Positions 32,422 to 42,293 of a stretch of DNA of 64,000 nucleotides are shown in pieces (position 1 is the first letter of the stretch; the number at the start of each line of letters is the position of its first letter). The DNA is from Bacilli bacterium (GTDB taxonomy: Bacteria; Bacillota_I; Bacilli_A; RF39; UBA660): the NCBI GenBank assembly GCA_017450205.1, contig JAFSVF010000005.1:1-64000 (forward strand), written 5' to 3'. The notes under the pieces are model-generated. The model saw only the letters and a program-made list of their open reading frames with translations, had not been told where the DNA came from and ran no database searches. The position numbers and the translations under genes are program-made.

Positions 32422-33945
32422 ATGGACACGAAGAAAATAATGGCAATTCTTAAAAATATAGTTTCAAATAAAAGAGAAGTTGAAAGAGGAGATAAATTAG
32501 AATTATCTTTTAACGTAGAACCAACAGACGCTAATAGACAAATATTTGCATCATCAGAAATGAAAAACTATACAGTTGAAGAAGTGGCTAATTTAATTTC
32601 ACAAATAGATGTAGAAAACATTGATGAAAATGATATTAATTATATAAAGTCTTTATATCGCAAATTTGAAAGTGATGATGTTAATAATGATATATATGCT
32701 AATGAACAAGTATTAGTAGCTCCACTTTTTAAAAAGATTAATGAATATGATCATGTAGTTAAAGAAGCAGAATTTAGTTCAAATCAAATCGCACTTGATG
32801 AACTTAAAACTCATAACAATAACTTAAGTTCAGTAAAACTAATTTCTCTAAAAGAATATGAAACTGATTCTAAAAATCATTTAGAATATCTTTCTATTAC
32901 AAATGAATTAGGAGAAGCAGAAATAGTTTCTTTAACTGATCCAGATTACTTAGAAAGATTTGTTCAAGAGTTTGCAAAAGATATATCTAGTATGTCTACA
33001 ACTGAGTTTGCAAATAAATTGAAAGCATCAACTGAAGCAACACTTGATTTTGTTAAACTAGAAACTTATCTTACTGATGATTCAGTTAAAAACAGAATGC
33101 ATTCACCAGAAATAAAAGATAATAATGTATTAGGTTATGAATATGAAGAAGTAAGAAGACTAGTAGATCAATTTATGCCGGGTGAAGATATATATATTTC
33201 TATTGATAAATATGGTGAAATATTCTATAGAGTAGCAGATGGTATTATTAAAGGAAATACAAATAATAATGGTGTAAGAGAAGTTAAATTTATTCAAGTG
33301 CCATCAAGATATAGATCTAATGAAAAAACAGAAGAAGCAACTGAAAAGAAAACAGATGTAGATAATGTTAAGGATTCAGAAAAAAATGTTGCTGATCCAA
33401 TCGAAAGAGAAACTGGTAATATGGAAGTTCAAGTTAAATTTGATCAAAATAGATTTAAAGACCTTTTTGATGTAAGAGATGCAATCATGCATGGTGATGA
33501 TCCTGATTTACAAAATGAGCTTTTAAGTCAAATGTCAGCACTATTTGATCTATGCTATGTTCAAGAAGTTTCTCCAAATTTAATTAAATGCATTCAAATC
33601 TTCTATAACGAAAATAAAGAAGAATTTGAAAACGTAAGAAGAAGTGGAACTATGATTAATGGAAAGGAAATGAATCTACAAGAATTTAATTTAATGTCTA
33701 AATTAGATGAAGCCTACCAAAATAGTTTATCTGAAGTTGAAGAAGAAGTTAAAGAAGAAATTGACGAATTTGGTATTGAAGGAAGAACAGTTGACGAAAG
33801 AACGCAAACACAAGAAAGAGGGAAAGTAAGAACTCTTGGTAAAAAACCACCTAGAAAGATCGCAGCATTATCAAGTGTAGCTATTATCATAGAAATACTA
33901 ACTATCGCATTTGTTATCTTAATGTTTTTATCACTTGATATCTAA
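32422..33945 (+). CDS. Tail-anchored protein of unknown function next to ftsW
   Basis: 507 aa, very acidic, no signal peptide. A long soluble region (about 1-465) is followed by a basic patch (RGKVRTLGKKPPRKIA) and a C-terminal membrane helix (about 480-502). The N-terminal 290 residues look like a mixed alpha/beta domain; a linker rich in Glu/Lys (about 298-325) leads into a helical part (about 335-450). Topology suggests a cytoplasmic protein held by its tail. Its start (ATG 32422) lies three bases after ftsW and uses the GGGTGG inside ftsW for ribosome binding, so the two are co-translated. A role in division or envelope growth is inferred only from that link. Confidence 0.7.
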   Translation: MDTKKIMAILKNIVSNKREVERGDKLELSFNVEPTDANRQIFASSEMKNYTVEEVANLISQIDVENIDENDINYIKSLYRKFESDDVNNDIYANEQVLVAPLFKKINEYDHVVKEAEFSSNQIALDELKTHNNNLSSVKLISLKEYETDSKNHLEYLSITNELGEAEIVSLTDPDYLERFVQEFAKDISSMSTTEFANKLKASTEATLDFVKLETYLTDDSVKNRMHSPEIKDNNVLGYEYEEVRRLVDQFMPGEDIYISIDKYGEIFYRVADGIIKGNTNNNGVREVKFIQVPSRYRSNEKTEEATEKKTDVDNVKDSEKNVADPIERETGNMEVQVKFDQNRFKDLFDVRDAIMHGDDPDLQNELLSQMSALFDLCYVQEVSPNLIKCIQIFYNENKEEFENVRRSGTMINGKEMNLQEFNLMSKLDEAYQNSLSEVEEEVKEEIDEFGIEGRTVDERTQTQERGKVRTLGKKPPRKIAALSSVAIIIEILTIAFVILMFLSLDI

Positions 33946-33985
33946 AATACAATAATATATAATATTTAAACGAAGAGGTGTAATA

Positions 33986-34528
33986 ATGAATTACTTAGAA
34001 GAAACTGAAATGAGAATGCTAGAAGCAATCGAAAACTTAGAAAAAAGACTTGTTACTATTAGAGCAGGTAGAGCTAACCCATCAATGCTTAGTGGAGTAA
34101 AAGTTGAATACTATGGTGTTCCAACTCCATTAAATCAAGTAGCTAATATTACTGTTCCAGAAGCAAGACAATTAATGGTTAAACCATTTGATAAAACTAT
34201 TATCAAAGATATTGAGCATGCTATTAACGAAGCTAATTTAGGAATTGCTCCATCTAATAATGGGGAAGTTATTATTATGACTATTCCTCAAATGACTGAA
34301 GATACAAGAAAAGCATATGTTAAACAAGCTTCAGGCATGGGAGAAGATGCTAAAGTTCAATTAAGAAACATTAGACAAGATGTATTAAATTCTATTAAGA
34401 AAGATGATGCATTAACTGAAGACCAAGAAAAAGGACTTCAAGAAGATGTTCAAGAACTTATTAATAAGTTTAATAAAAAAGTTGAGGAAACAGTTAAAGC
34501 TAAGAATGATGAATTAATGAGTGTTTAA
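33986..34528 (+). CDS. frr: Ribosome recycling factor
   Basis: 180 aa, normal size. RRF with EF-G splits post-termination ribosomes. Landmarks: 'LVTIRAGRANPSML', 'VEYYGVPTPLNQVANITVPEARQL', 'IPQMTEDTRKAYVKQA' and 'QLRNIRQDVL'. GAGGTG precedes the ATG. Unlike many Firmicutes, pyrH and tsf do not precede it. Confidence 0.97.
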   Translation: MNYLEETEMRMLEAIENLEKRLVTIRAGRANPSMLSGVKVEYYGVPTPLNQVANITVPEARQLMVKPFDKTIIKDIEHAINEANLGIAPSNNGEVIIMTIPQMTEDTRKAYVKQASGMGEDAKVQLRNIRQDVLNSIKKDDALTEDQEKGLQEDVQELINKFNKKVEETVKAKNDELMSV

Positions 34529-34544
34529 TCACTCATTTTTTTTT
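34516..34544 (+). terminator. frr terminator
   Basis: AATGAGTG (34516-34523), loop TTTAAT, CACTCATT (34530-34537), then Ts. Confidence 0.85.
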
Positions 34545-34570
34545 GCAATTGTTATTATAAATTATTGCAT

Positions 34571-34595
34571 AAAAAAATACTTCTTTCGAAGTATT
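34571..34595 (-). terminator. Terminator of the leftward small gene
   Basis: AATACTTC (34576-34583) and GAAGTATT (34588-34595) form a stem; the run of As at 34571-34575 gives the U tract on the minus strand. Confidence 0.8.
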
Positions 34596-34797
34596 ATTCA
34601 CCACTAATAGTATTTATAAAATAAAGAATTAATGGAACGATGAAAGCTGCTGCCATTGCAATTAACATTCCCCATGTTAATACAATTTCCCACCAAGCTT
34701 TACCTGATTTATTTTTCTTGTTTTTCTTTTTCTTTTTATCTTTTATTCTTATATGTCCTACTTGTTCATATACGCTTTCGTCTACTTCTTTTCTCAT
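34594..34797 (-). CDS. Small single-pass membrane protein
   Basis: 67 aa from the ATG at 34797 (minus strand), preceded by GGTGAT; an earlier in-frame start at 34809 lies on that site. The N-terminal half is charged with a lysine cluster (KDKKKKKNKKNKSGK), then 'AWWEIVLTWGMLIAMAAAFIVPLILYF' in part forms one membrane helix. It has its own terminator and is divergent from mnmA. Unknown function; resembles small positively charged membrane proteins of Firmicutes, without a confident family. Confidence 0.65.
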   Translation of the reverse strand: MRKEVDESVYEQVGHIRIKDKKKKKNKKNKSGKAWWEIVLTWGMLIAMAAAFIVPLILYFINTISGE

Positions 34798-34864
34798 TTT
34801 TATCACCACAAAATAATTATATAATATTTATAATCTTAAGAAAAGTGTAAATTTTTTCAATGTA

Positions 34865-34873
34865 TGTTATAAT
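34865..34873 (+). promoter_or_regulatory. Extended -10 promoter for mnmA
   Basis: TGTTATAAT (34865-34873), then AGAGGG and ATG 34896. Confidence 0.6.
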
Positions 34874-34895
34874 ACTCCCGAAAAGAGGGATTATT

Positions 34896-36005
34896 ATGGC
34901 TAAAAAAGTGGTTATAGGAATGTCTGGTGGAGTAGATTCATCAGTTGCAGCTTATCTTTTAAAACAAGAAGGATATGAAGTTATAGGTTTATTTATGCGT
35001 AATTGGGATGCTATGATAAATAATGATATAGAAGGAAACCCTACACTAGGAGAAAATATTTGTCCACAAGAGCAAGACTATAATGATGCACTAGCAGTAT
35101 GTGAACATATAGGTATTCCACTTCATAGAGTAGACTTTATTAAAGAGTATTGGGATAATGTATTTTCTTACTTCTTAAAAGAATTAGAAAAAGGAAGAAC
35201 TCCAAATCCTGATCTTATGTGTAATAAGTATATTAAGTTTGATTCATTTATTAAAAAAGCAAGAGAGTTGGGTGCTGATTATATAGCAACTGGTCATTAT
35301 GCTAATACTAAAAATAATAGACTTTATAGAGCAAAAGACTTAAATAAAGATCAATCATACTTTTTAGCACAATTAAGTCCTAATCAATTAAAAGATGTAT
35401 TATTTCCACTAGGAGATTTAACTAAACCTGAAGTAAGAGAAATAGCAGAAAAAGCTGGTATTCCAACAGCTAAGAAGAAAGATTCTACTGGTATTTGTTT
35501 TATTGGTGAAAGAAATTATCAAAAGTTTGTATCTAATTATTTAAAACCAAATCCTGGTGATATTATTAATGTAGATACAGGTGAAGTAATTGGTACTCAT
35601 CAAGGTTTAATGAATTATACAATTGGACAAAGAAAACAAGTAGGACTTGGTGGATTCAAAGATAAACACTTTGTTGTTGGTAAAAATGTAGAAAAAAATA
35701 TTCTATATGTAGCTTTTGGAGAAGATCCAGAAACTTTATATAGTGATGAATGTATATTAGAAGACGTTAACTTTATTAGTCCAAGAATACCTACATTCTG
35801 TACTGCTAAATTTAGATATAGAGGACAAGACTTCGAAGTTTCAATTGAAGAAATTGAAGATGGATTACTAAGAGTTAAATATCCTGAAAAAGTTGCATCA
35901 GTAACTCCAGGACAAGCTTGTGTATTATATCTAGGAGAAGAATGTATTGGTTCGGGTATAATTAAAGAAGTTAGAAAAAATGGCGAAAAATTATGGTATT
36001 TATAA
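34896..36005 (+). CDS. mnmA: tRNA-specific 2-thiouridylase MnmA
   Basis: 369 aa from ATG 34896, chosen because AAAGAGGG lies just upstream; an in-frame start at 34860 would sit in the promoter. The enzyme thiolates U34 of tRNA-Lys, -Glu and -Gln. PP-loop motif GMSGGVDSSVAAYLL, catalytic Cys109 in NPDLMCNKYIKF and Cys201 in STGICFIGERNYQKF, then the C-terminal beta-barrel with 'FRYRGQDFEV' and 'VTPGQACVLY'. No cysteine desulfurase gene is adjacent. Confidence 0.97.
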   Translation: MAKKVVIGMSGGVDSSVAAYLLKQEGYEVIGLFMRNWDAMINNDIEGNPTLGENICPQEQDYNDALAVCEHIGIPLHRVDFIKEYWDNVFSYFLKELEKGRTPNPDLMCNKYIKFDSFIKKARELGADYIATGHYANTKNNRLYRAKDLNKDQSYFLAQLSPNQLKDVLFPLGDLTKPEVREIAEKAGIPTAKKKDSTGICFIGERNYQKFVSNYLKPNPGDIINVDTGEVIGTHQGLMNYTIGQRKQVGLGGFKDKHFVVGKNVEKNILYVAFGEDPETLYSDECILEDVNFISPRIPTFCTAKFRYRGQDFEVSIEEIEDGLLRVKYPEKVASVTPGQACVLYLGEECIGSGIIKEVRKNGEKLWYL

Positions 36006-36023
36006 AAAAATACCATTTTTTTT
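35993..36023 (+). terminator. mnmA terminator
   Basis: ATGGTATTT (35993-36001) pairs with AAATACCAT (36008-36016), then Ts. Confidence 0.85.
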
Positions 36024-36094
36024 ATAAAATTTTATTAAATTTTGAGAAAAATAAAGGGTAACCGTTAATAATATAATAGTAGAGGGTATTTTAT

Positions 36095-37831
36095 ATGGCA
36101 CAATTAACAAATGAGGAAATAAACAAAATTCAAAAGAGTGCTGATATAGTAGAAATTATAGGTTCTTATATAGATCTCGTCAAAAAAGGAAAGAACTATT
36201 TTGCTGTTTGTCCTTTCCATGATGATCATACGCCATCAATGAGTGTATCTAAAGAAAGAGGAATTTATAGCTGCTTTACTTGTCATGCAACTGGTAATGT
36301 ATTTAAGTTTATTCAAGATTATGAAAATGTTAGTTTTTTAGAAGCAGTTAAAATTGTAGCTGAAAAATCAGGAATCGAACTTGATTTAGATTTTAAAGAA
36401 TCAAGTAAATATGATTCTATGTATGATGCTTATGAACTGGCTATTAAGTATTATCAAAATAACCTAAAATCAAGTTTAGGTCATAATGCTCATAAGTATT
36501 TAAATGATAGATCTCTTAGTGATGAAATAATTGATGAATTTGAAATTGGTTATGCATCAAAAGAAATGGATACTTTAACTAAATTATTAATTGCTAAAGG
36601 TTACGATGAAGAAACTTTAATTAATTCAGGTTTAATTAATAGAGGTAAATCATTATATGACTTATTTAGAGATAGAATTACATTCCCAATTCATAATGCT
36701 AATGGTAAACCAGTAGCTTTCTCTGCACGTATATATGAGAAAAAAGATGATGAAGCAAAATATATAAATACTAAAGAGACTCATATATTTAAAAAAGGAG
36801 AAATATTATTTAATTTCCATAGAGCAAGAAATGAAGCAAAAAAATTAAAAAAAATAATTCTAGTCGAAGGACAAATGGATGCAATTAGAGTTTATGCAAG
36901 TGGTATTAAAAATGTAGTAGCTACAATGGGTACAGCATTAACTGATTATCATGTTAATTTACTTAAAAGACTAAATGTAGATATTGTATTGTGTTTTGAT
37001 GCTGATAGTGCTGGAGAAAAAGCAACAATTGCGGCAGGAGAGTTATTACAAAAATATGGAGTAACTCCTCATGTGTGTCGATTATCAATGGAAAAAGACC
37101 CTGATGAATATATTATTAAACATGGTGTAGATAGTTTTAGAAATTTAATAGAACATTCTATGACATTCTTTGAATTTAAAAAGAAGACGTTTAGTAATGG
37201 TAAAAACTTAACTAAAGCTGAAGATATTAGTAAGTATATTAATTCAATTTTAGAAGAACTTAAAAAGAGTAATGATGATATATTAATTGAAGCAACAATT
37301 AATGATTTAAGTAAAGAATATAATATAAGTAAAGATACTCTAATAAAGAAGTTTAAATCACTAGATATAAAACCATATGTTAGTGTTAAAAATAAAGAAG
37401 AATATAAGTTAAAAGAAAAAAGAAAAAATTTAAATAATGAATTATGTGAAAAACTTATATTCTATATGATAAGTGATACAAAATATATTAGATTGTATCA
37501 ACAAGAATTATCATACTTACCAATAGATAAATATGCAGAAATAGCATCATCGGTGCTTGCATTTTATTTAAAATACAATTATATTAATATGGCAGATTTT
37601 ATTACTGAAGAAAGAGATTCTAAATATATAAATGATATATTAGAAATATTAGATAGTAATATTAATTTAGAGTTAATTGATAATGATTTTGTAGGCTTTA
37701 TTGAAAAGATTAAAGAGATTCAAAAAAAGAATAAAATCGATGAAGAAATAAGTACAATAAAGAAAACTACAGATATAAATGAACAATTAAATCTATTAGA
37801 TAAATTAATTAAAACAAAGAAGGATGTGTAA
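36095..37831 (+). CDS. dnaG: DNA primase DnaG
   Basis: 578 aa. Synthesises RNA primers at the replication fork. Zinc-binding domain: C39-P-F-H42 ... C60-F-T-C63. RNA polymerase/TOPRIM domain: '[23 protein letters not shown]', '[16 protein letters not shown]', 'GTALTDYH', and the metal-binding '[14 protein letters not shown]' and 'DPDEYI'. The C-terminal helicase-interaction region is divergent and Lys/Asp-rich. It begins the dnaG-rpoD-trmK cluster; rpoD starts three bases after its stop. Confidence 0.96.
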   Translation: MAQLTNEEINKIQKSADIVEIIGSYIDLVKKGKNYFAVCPFHDDHTPSMSVSKERGIYSCFTCHATGNVFKFIQDYENVSFLEAVKIVAEKSGIELDLDFKESSKYDSMYDAYELAIKYYQNNLKSSLGHNAHKYLNDRSLSDEIIDEFEIGYASKEMDTLTKLLIAKGYDEETLINSGLINRGKSLYDLFRDRITFPIHNANGKPVAFSARIYEKKDDEAKYINTKETHIFKKGEILFNFHRARNEAKKLKKIILVEGQMDAIRVYASGIKNVVATMGTALTDYHVNLLKRLNVDIVLCFDADSAGEKATIAAGELLQKYGVTPHVCRLSMEKDPDEYIIKHGVDSFRNLIEHSMTFFEFKKKTFSNGKNLTKAEDISKYINSILEELKKSNDDILIEATINDLSKEYNISKDTLIKKFKSLDIKPYVSVKNKEEYKLKEKRKNLNNELCEKLIFYMISDTKYIRLYQQELSYLPIDKYAEIASSVLAFYLKYNYINMADFITEERDSKYINDILEILDSNINLELIDNDFVGFIEKIKEIQKKNKIDEEISTIKKTTDINEQLNLLDKLIKTKKDV

Positions 37832-37833
37832 TC

Positions 37834-38937
37834 ATGGCAAAACAAGTAAAAGAAATTAAAACATTTGATGAAAGAAAAGCAGAATTAATTGAATTAGGAC
37901 AAAAGAAAGGTTTTATTACATTTGAAGAATTAGCAGATGCCTTAAAAGGCCTTGAAATGGACTCTGATTCTTTAGATTCTTTATATAACTCTTTAGTAGA
38001 TGCAGGAATTAATGTTGTAACTAAAGAAGAAGCAGAAAGTTCTGATGGAGAAGCAAAAGAAGAAGAAGTAGTTATTTTAAATGACGAAGATTTAGTAAAA
38101 GACGTTAATATTAATGATCCAGTTCGTATGTATTTAAAAGAAATAGGACGTAAATCATTATTAACTGCAGCTGAAGAAGCAGATCTTTCAATTAGAGCAG
38201 CTGAAGGAGATGAAGACGCTAAGAATCAACTTGCTGAAGCTAACTTACGTCTAGTTGTATCAATTGCAAAAAGATATGTTGGTAGAGGACTTTTATTCTT
38301 AGACTTAATCCAAGAAGGTAATATTGGTTTATTAAAAGCAGTTGAAAAATTCGACTTTGGTAAAGGATTCAAATTCTCTACATATGCAACTTGGTGGATT
38401 AGACAAGCTATTACTCGTGCTTTAGCAGATCAAGCTAGAACAATTCGTGTACCAGTTCATATGGTTGAAACAATTAATAAAATGTCTCGTATTCAAAGAC
38501 AATTAACACTTGAATTAAATAGAGAACCAAGTGATGAAGAAATTGCTAAGAAAATGGGTATTGGTGTAGATAAAGTAAGAGAAGTTATGAAGATTTCTCA
38601 AGATCCAGTTTCTCTAGAAACTCCAATCGGAGAAGAAGATGATTCACATTTAGGTGATTTCGTTGAAGATAAAAACACATTATCTCCAGAAGAATATGCA
38701 ACTAATGAAATCTTAAAAGAAGAAATTAGAAATGTTTTAAAGACATTACAACCAAGAGAACAACAAGTTCTTGAATTACGTTTTGGACTTATTGATGGAA
38801 CTTGCTATACACTTGAAGAAGTTGGTAAGAAATTTAACGTTACTCGTGAACGTATTAGACAAATTGAAGCTAAAGCTTTAAGAAAACTTAGACATCCTTC
38901 AAGAGCTAAAAAGTTAAAAGACTTTATGGTGGAATAA
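37834..38937 (+). CDS. rpoD: Primary sigma factor RpoD (SigA)
   Basis: 367 aa. Housekeeping sigma factor. Short acidic N-terminal region 1.1 (about 1-85), then region 1.2 '[12 protein letters not shown]', region 2 '[30 protein letters not shown]' (in part), which melts the -10, region 3 '[11 protein letters not shown]', and region 4 with the -35-binding helix '[24 protein letters not shown]'. The promoters seen in this window fit its TTGACA/TATAAT specificity. Its TAA overlaps the trmK ATG by one base. Confidence 0.98.
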   Translation: MAKQVKEIKTFDERKAELIELGQKKGFITFEELADALKGLEMDSDSLDSLYNSLVDAGINVVTKEEAESSDGEAKEEEVVILNDEDLVKDVNINDPVRMYLKEIGRKSLLTAAEEADLSIRAAEGDEDAKNQLAEANLRLVVSIAKRYVGRGLLFLDLIQEGNIGLLKAVEKFDFGKGFKFSTYATWWIRQAITRALADQARTIRVPVHMVETINKMSRIQRQLTLELNREPSDEEIAKKMGIGVDKVREVMKISQDPVSLETPIGEEDDSHLGDFVEDKNTLSPEEYATNEILKEEIRNVLKTLQPREQQVLELRFGLIDGTCYTLEEVGKKFNVTRERIRQIEAKALRKLRHPSRAKKLKDFMVE

Positions 38938-39593
38938 TGATTAGTAATAGACTTAAGTCTTTAGCGAAGTATTTTTCTAAAGATGATAAAGTAATTGATA
39001 TAGGATGTGATCATGCTTTACTTGATATCTATCTAATTGAAGAAGGTATCTTAAAAAGCATGATTGTATCTGATATACATGAAAAAGCTTTACAACAAGG
39101 AATTGATAACATTAAGTTACATAAACTTGAAAAAAGAATAGAAACAAGATTAGGTAATGGTTTAGAAGTTTTAAAGAATTCAGATGATATAGATACAATT
39201 CTAATTTCTGGAATGGGGACTTCTACAATTTTAAGTATTATTGAAAATCCATATTTTAAAAAAATAAATAAGTTAGTTATTCAATCTAATAATGATCATG
39301 AAATATTAAGAGCTGAATTAATAAAAAAGAGTTTTAATATAATTCACGAGGAAATGGTTAAAGATGCTAATAAAACTTATATTAATATTGTATTTATTAG
39401 AGGTAGAAAAACTTATACAGAATTAGAAATTAAATATGGTCCTATACTTGTTAGAAATTTGGATTATTTAAAATATAGAGAGGATTATGTAAAAAATATT
39501 TTAGATAAGATTCCAATGAACAAAATTTTAATTAGACATAAATTAAAAAAAGAACTAAATGAAATTAAAAGAATGAAAAAGAATATAAAATAG
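38937..39593 (+). CDS. trmK: tRNA (adenine-22-N1)-methyltransferase TrmK
   Basis: 218 aa. SAM-dependent enzyme that makes m1A22 in tRNA; a conserved partner downstream of rpoD in Bacilli. Rossmann motif I VIDIGCDHALLDIYL, then 'SDIHEKALQQGIDNIK', 'RLGNGLEVL', and the 'ILISGMGTSTILSII' and 'LVIQSNNDHEILR' segments typical of the YqfN family. The C-terminal coiled-coil (RKLKKELNEIKRMKKN-like) is present. Co-translated with rpoD. Confidence 0.93.
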   Translation: MISNRLKSLAKYFSKDDKVIDIGCDHALLDIYLIEEGILKSMIVSDIHEKALQQGIDNIKLHKLEKRIETRLGNGLEVLKNSDDIDTILISGMGTSTILSIIENPYFKKINKLVIQSNNDHEILRAELIKKSFNIIHEEMVKDANKTYINIVFIRGRKTYTELEIKYGPILVRNLDYLKYREDYVKNILDKIPMNKILIRHKLKKELNEIKRMKKNIK

Positions 39594-39606
39594 TATTCTT
39601 TTCTTT
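39577..39606 (+). terminator. Terminator after trmK
   Basis: AAAGAATA and TATTCTTT arms across the stop codon, followed by T/C-rich sequence. Confidence 0.6.
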
Positions 39607-39623
39607 TTAGAAAGAGTGATTAT

Positions 39624-41423
39624 ATGGACACTAAGCATATTAGAAATTTTAGTATTATTGCTCATATAGATCATGGAAAAAGTACACTTGCTGATAGAAT
39701 TCTTGAAATTACTGGAGCAGTTTCAGAACATGATATGAAAGCACAAATATTAGATTCTATGGATCTTGAAAGAGAACGTGGAATTACTATTAAATTAAAT
39801 GCTGTAGAACTTAATTATAAATATAATGGTGAAGATTATTTATTACATTTAATAGATACACCAGGACACGTAGACTTTTCTTATGAAGTATCACGTAGTT
39901 TAGCAGCCTGTGAAGGTGCAATTCTAATTGTAGATGCAGCTCAAGGAATTGAGGCACAAACTTTAGCTAACCTTTATTTAGCATTAGGAAATGATTTAAC
40001 TATAATTCCTGTAATTAATAAAATTGATTTACCAAATGCTGATATTCCAAAACGTATGGAAGAGTTAACTACCGTTTTAGGTTTTAGAGAAGATGAAGTA
40101 TTAAAATGTTCTGCTAAAACAGGTGAGGGAGTTAAAGAAATTCTTGATGCAATAATAGAAAGAATTAATCCTCCAAGAGAGTCAAATGATGATAAAACAA
40201 GAGCAATGATTTTTGACTCATACTTTGATCCATATAGAGGAGTTATCGCATCGGTTAGAGTATTTGATGGAAGTATAAAATTACATGATAAAATCAAAAT
40301 GATGGAAACTGGTAAAGTTTATGAAGTAATTGATTTAGGTGTTAATACTCCAGCAAGAAAAAGTTTAAAAGAATTAACAGTTGGTGATGTAGGCTGGATT
40401 GATGCCTCAATTAAAACAATAGATGCCGTAAAAGTTGGTGATACAATTACTTCTATGTCTCATGAAGCAAAAACACCACTTCCTGGATATAAACCAATGA
40501 AACCAATGGTTTATTCTGGACTTTTCCCAATTGAACCTAATAAATTTGATGCACTAAAAGAAGCGCTTGAAAAGCTTAAACTTAATGACGCATCTTTATC
40601 ATTTGAACCAGAAACAAGTGAAGCTTTAGGATTTGGATTTAGATGTGGTTTCTTAGGACTTTTACACATGGATGTAATCGAAGAAAGATTAAGAAGAGAA
40701 TTCGACCTAGATATTATTACTACAAGTCCATCAGTTATTTATGAAGTAACTCAAAATGATGGAAGTGAGATTATAATAGATTCTCCATCTAAACTTCCTG
40801 ACAGAACATTTATAAAAGAAATAAGAGAACCTTATATTAGAACAAATATATTTGTACCTTCCGAGTATATTGGTGCAATTATGGAATTATGCCAAGATAA
40901 ACGTGGTATTTATAAAGATATGGAATATATTAATGCTGAAAGAGTTACTATTCACTATGAAATTCCACTATCAGAAATCGTATATGATTTCTTTGATAGA
41001 TTAAAGTCATCGACTAAAGGATATGCATCATTTGACTATGAATTAATTGGTTATAAACCAAGTCCTTTAGTTAAAATGGATATACTTATTAATGGTGAAC
41101 CAGTAGATGCACTTTCTATGATAGTTCATAAAGATTTTGCATACCAAAGAGGTAAAAAGATTGTTGAAGATTTAAAAAAGATTATTCCTAGACAATTATT
41201 CCAGGTTCCACTTCAAGCATCAGTTGGATCCAAAGTTATAGCTCGTGAAACAATTAGTCAAATGAGAAAGAACGTACTTGCTAAATGTTACGGTGGAGAT
41301 ATCTCAAGAAAGAGAAAACTTCTAGAAAAACAAAAAGAAGGTAAAAAGAAGATGAAAGTTATTGGTAGAGTAGAAATACCACCTGAAGCTTTCCTTGCAG
41401 TATTAAAGACTGATAAAAATTAA
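39624..41423 (+). CDS. lepA: Elongation factor 4 (LepA)
   Basis: 599 aa, normal. Ribosome-associated GTPase that helps initiation and recovery of stalled ribosomes. G1 HIDHGKST, G2 'RERGITIK', G3 DTPGHVDF, G4 NKID, then domain II, '[20 protein letters not shown]', and the LepA-specific C-terminal domain ('[15 protein letters not shown]', '[20 protein letters not shown]') with its basic tail. Ends in a strong hairpin. Confidence 0.98.
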   Translation: MDTKHIRNFSIIAHIDHGKSTLADRILEITGAVSEHDMKAQILDSMDLERERGITIKLNAVELNYKYNGEDYLLHLIDTPGHVDFSYEVSRSLAACEGAILIVDAAQGIEAQTLANLYLALGNDLTIIPVINKIDLPNADIPKRMEELTTVLGFREDEVLKCSAKTGEGVKEILDAIIERINPPRESNDDKTRAMIFDSYFDPYRGVIASVRVFDGSIKLHDKIKMMETGKVYEVIDLGVNTPARKSLKELTVGDVGWIDASIKTIDAVKVGDTITSMSHEAKTPLPGYKPMKPMVYSGLFPIEPNKFDALKEALEKLKLNDASLSFEPETSEALGFGFRCGFLGLLHMDVIEERLRREFDLDIITTSPSVIYEVTQNDGSEIIIDSPSKLPDRTFIKEIREPYIRTNIFVPSEYIGAIMELCQDKRGIYKDMEYINAERVTIHYEIPLSEIVYDFFDRLKSSTKGYASFDYELIGYKPSPLVKMDILINGEPVDALSMIVHKDFAYQRGKKIVEDLKKIIPRQLFQVPLQASVGSKVIARETISQMRKNVLAKCYGGDISRKRKLLEKQKEGKKKMKVIGRVEIPPEAFLAVLKTDKN

Positions 41424-41451
41424 TGAAGTATAGTTATACTTCATTTTTTTT
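41422..41451 (+). terminator. lepA terminator
   Basis: AATGAAGTAT and ATACTTCATT flank a short loop, followed by eight Ts; the stop TAA is at the start. Confidence 0.85.
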
Positions 41452-41459
41452 GTTATAAT
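41451..41459 (+). promoter_or_regulatory. Extended -10 promoter for the lipoprotein gene
   Basis: TGTTATAAT abuts the T tract of the lepA terminator; GGTGATT and ATG 41476 follow. Confidence 0.6.
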
Positions 41460-41475
41460 ATTTTTGGTGATTAAG

Positions 41476-42030
41476 ATGAGCAAAAAAATAATTATGATAG
41501 CATTAATTTTAATTTCTAGTATTACTTTAAGTGGATGCTCTTTATTTAAAAAGAAAAGTCTTGAAGAAGAATATTTAAAAATATTTGATAATAGAAAATT
41601 CATAATTGATGGTAAAAAGAAAAATCTTAAGGATATACTTGGAAAAGAAAAAGAAGTTGATACTTACTCATTTGTTGATTATAGTAATGACTCACATATA
41701 GAAATGTATGTTAAAACTAAGGGTGATAGTATAGAAGACTATGTCTTTAGTTTAGATGGTAACAAAATGTATGGGTATCATTTAGATGAATATGTTGTGT
41801 CAAATACAAATGATGGATATACATCAGTTACAGGAGACAATTCTGGATGGGTAAAATATACATTTAAAAAAGGAAAAGTAAACAAAGAAAAAATCATATA
41901 TATGAATAGCAAAGAAAATATATGTGAGTATAAAGGTGAAGATATAAATTGTAATGATTATATTGATAAAAAAATTGAATTTCTACAAACTATTGGTGAA
42001 GTAGTTGCACCTATCGAACTTACTAAATAG
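41476..42030 (+). CDS. Small lipoprotein of unknown function
   Basis: 184 aa from ATG 41476; a TTG and a GTG just upstream overlap the GGTGAT site. A hydrophobic signal ends in the lipobox LSGC with Cys21, so the mature protein should be lipid-anchored on the outer face of the membrane. After a Lys-rich tether (SLFKKKS) comes an ~150-residue domain with 'DGKKKNLKDILG', 'VDYSNDSHIEMYVKTKGDSIEDYVFSL' and two late Cys. No family is recognised. A promoter for hisS begins three bases after its stop. Confidence 0.75.
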   Translation: MSKKIIMIALILISSITLSGCSLFKKKSLEEEYLKIFDNRKFIIDGKKKNLKDILGKEKEVDTYSFVDYSNDSHIEMYVKTKGDSIEDYVFSLDGNKMYGYHLDEYVVSNTNDGYTSVTGDNSGWVKYTFKKGKVNKEKIIYMNSKENICEYKGEDINCNDYIDKKIEFLQTIGEVVAPIELTK

Positions 42031-42032
42031 TG

Positions 42033-42061
42033 TTGACTTTTCAACGTAGAATCGGTATAAT
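42033..42061 (+). promoter_or_regulatory. hisS operon promoter
   Basis: TTGACT (42033-42038), 17 bases, TATAAT (42056-42061): a near-consensus promoter in front of the T-box leader. Confidence 0.85.
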
Positions 42062-42067
42062 GACTAT

Positions 42068-42275
42068 ATATTTTGTGAGAAAGACACAGCGTTATGTGAA
42101 ACTTTATAATAAGAGAGCGGTACATGGTGAAAAGTCCGTATAAAGAGCATAAGGTTAACACTTTCTGGAATCAAACGCAAGTAAAGCGATAATTACGAAT
42201 TGAGAGTACCAATGTAAAGTAAGGTGGCACCGCGAAATATTGTTTCGTCCTTACGCTTTTTGGTACTTTTTTTTA
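42068..42275 (+). promoter_or_regulatory. T-box riboswitch, His-specific
   Basis: The T-box core AAGGTGGCACCGCG (42221-42234) differs from the common form only by C for T. Stem I has GAGAG and GGTGA elements (42113-42130), and a likely specifier codon CAT followed by A at 42148-42150, which fits His. The terminator pairs AGTACCAA (42205-42212) with TTGGTACT (42260-42267) before a T run; the core would form the competing antiterminator. Uncharged tRNA-His should raise transcription of hisS and the genes after it. Confidence 0.9.
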
Positions 42276-42293
42276 TTAGAAAGAAGGATTAAT

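Noticed and set aside
34656-34850. Rightward hydrophobic open frame opposite the small leftward gene
   Set aside because: The leftward frame has a ribosome site, a membrane-protein layout and its own terminator; the rightward one is its antisense image.
36042-36077. TTGAGA and TATAAT before dnaG as a promoter
   Set aside because: The spacer is 24 bases, too long for a standard sigma-A promoter; left uncalled.
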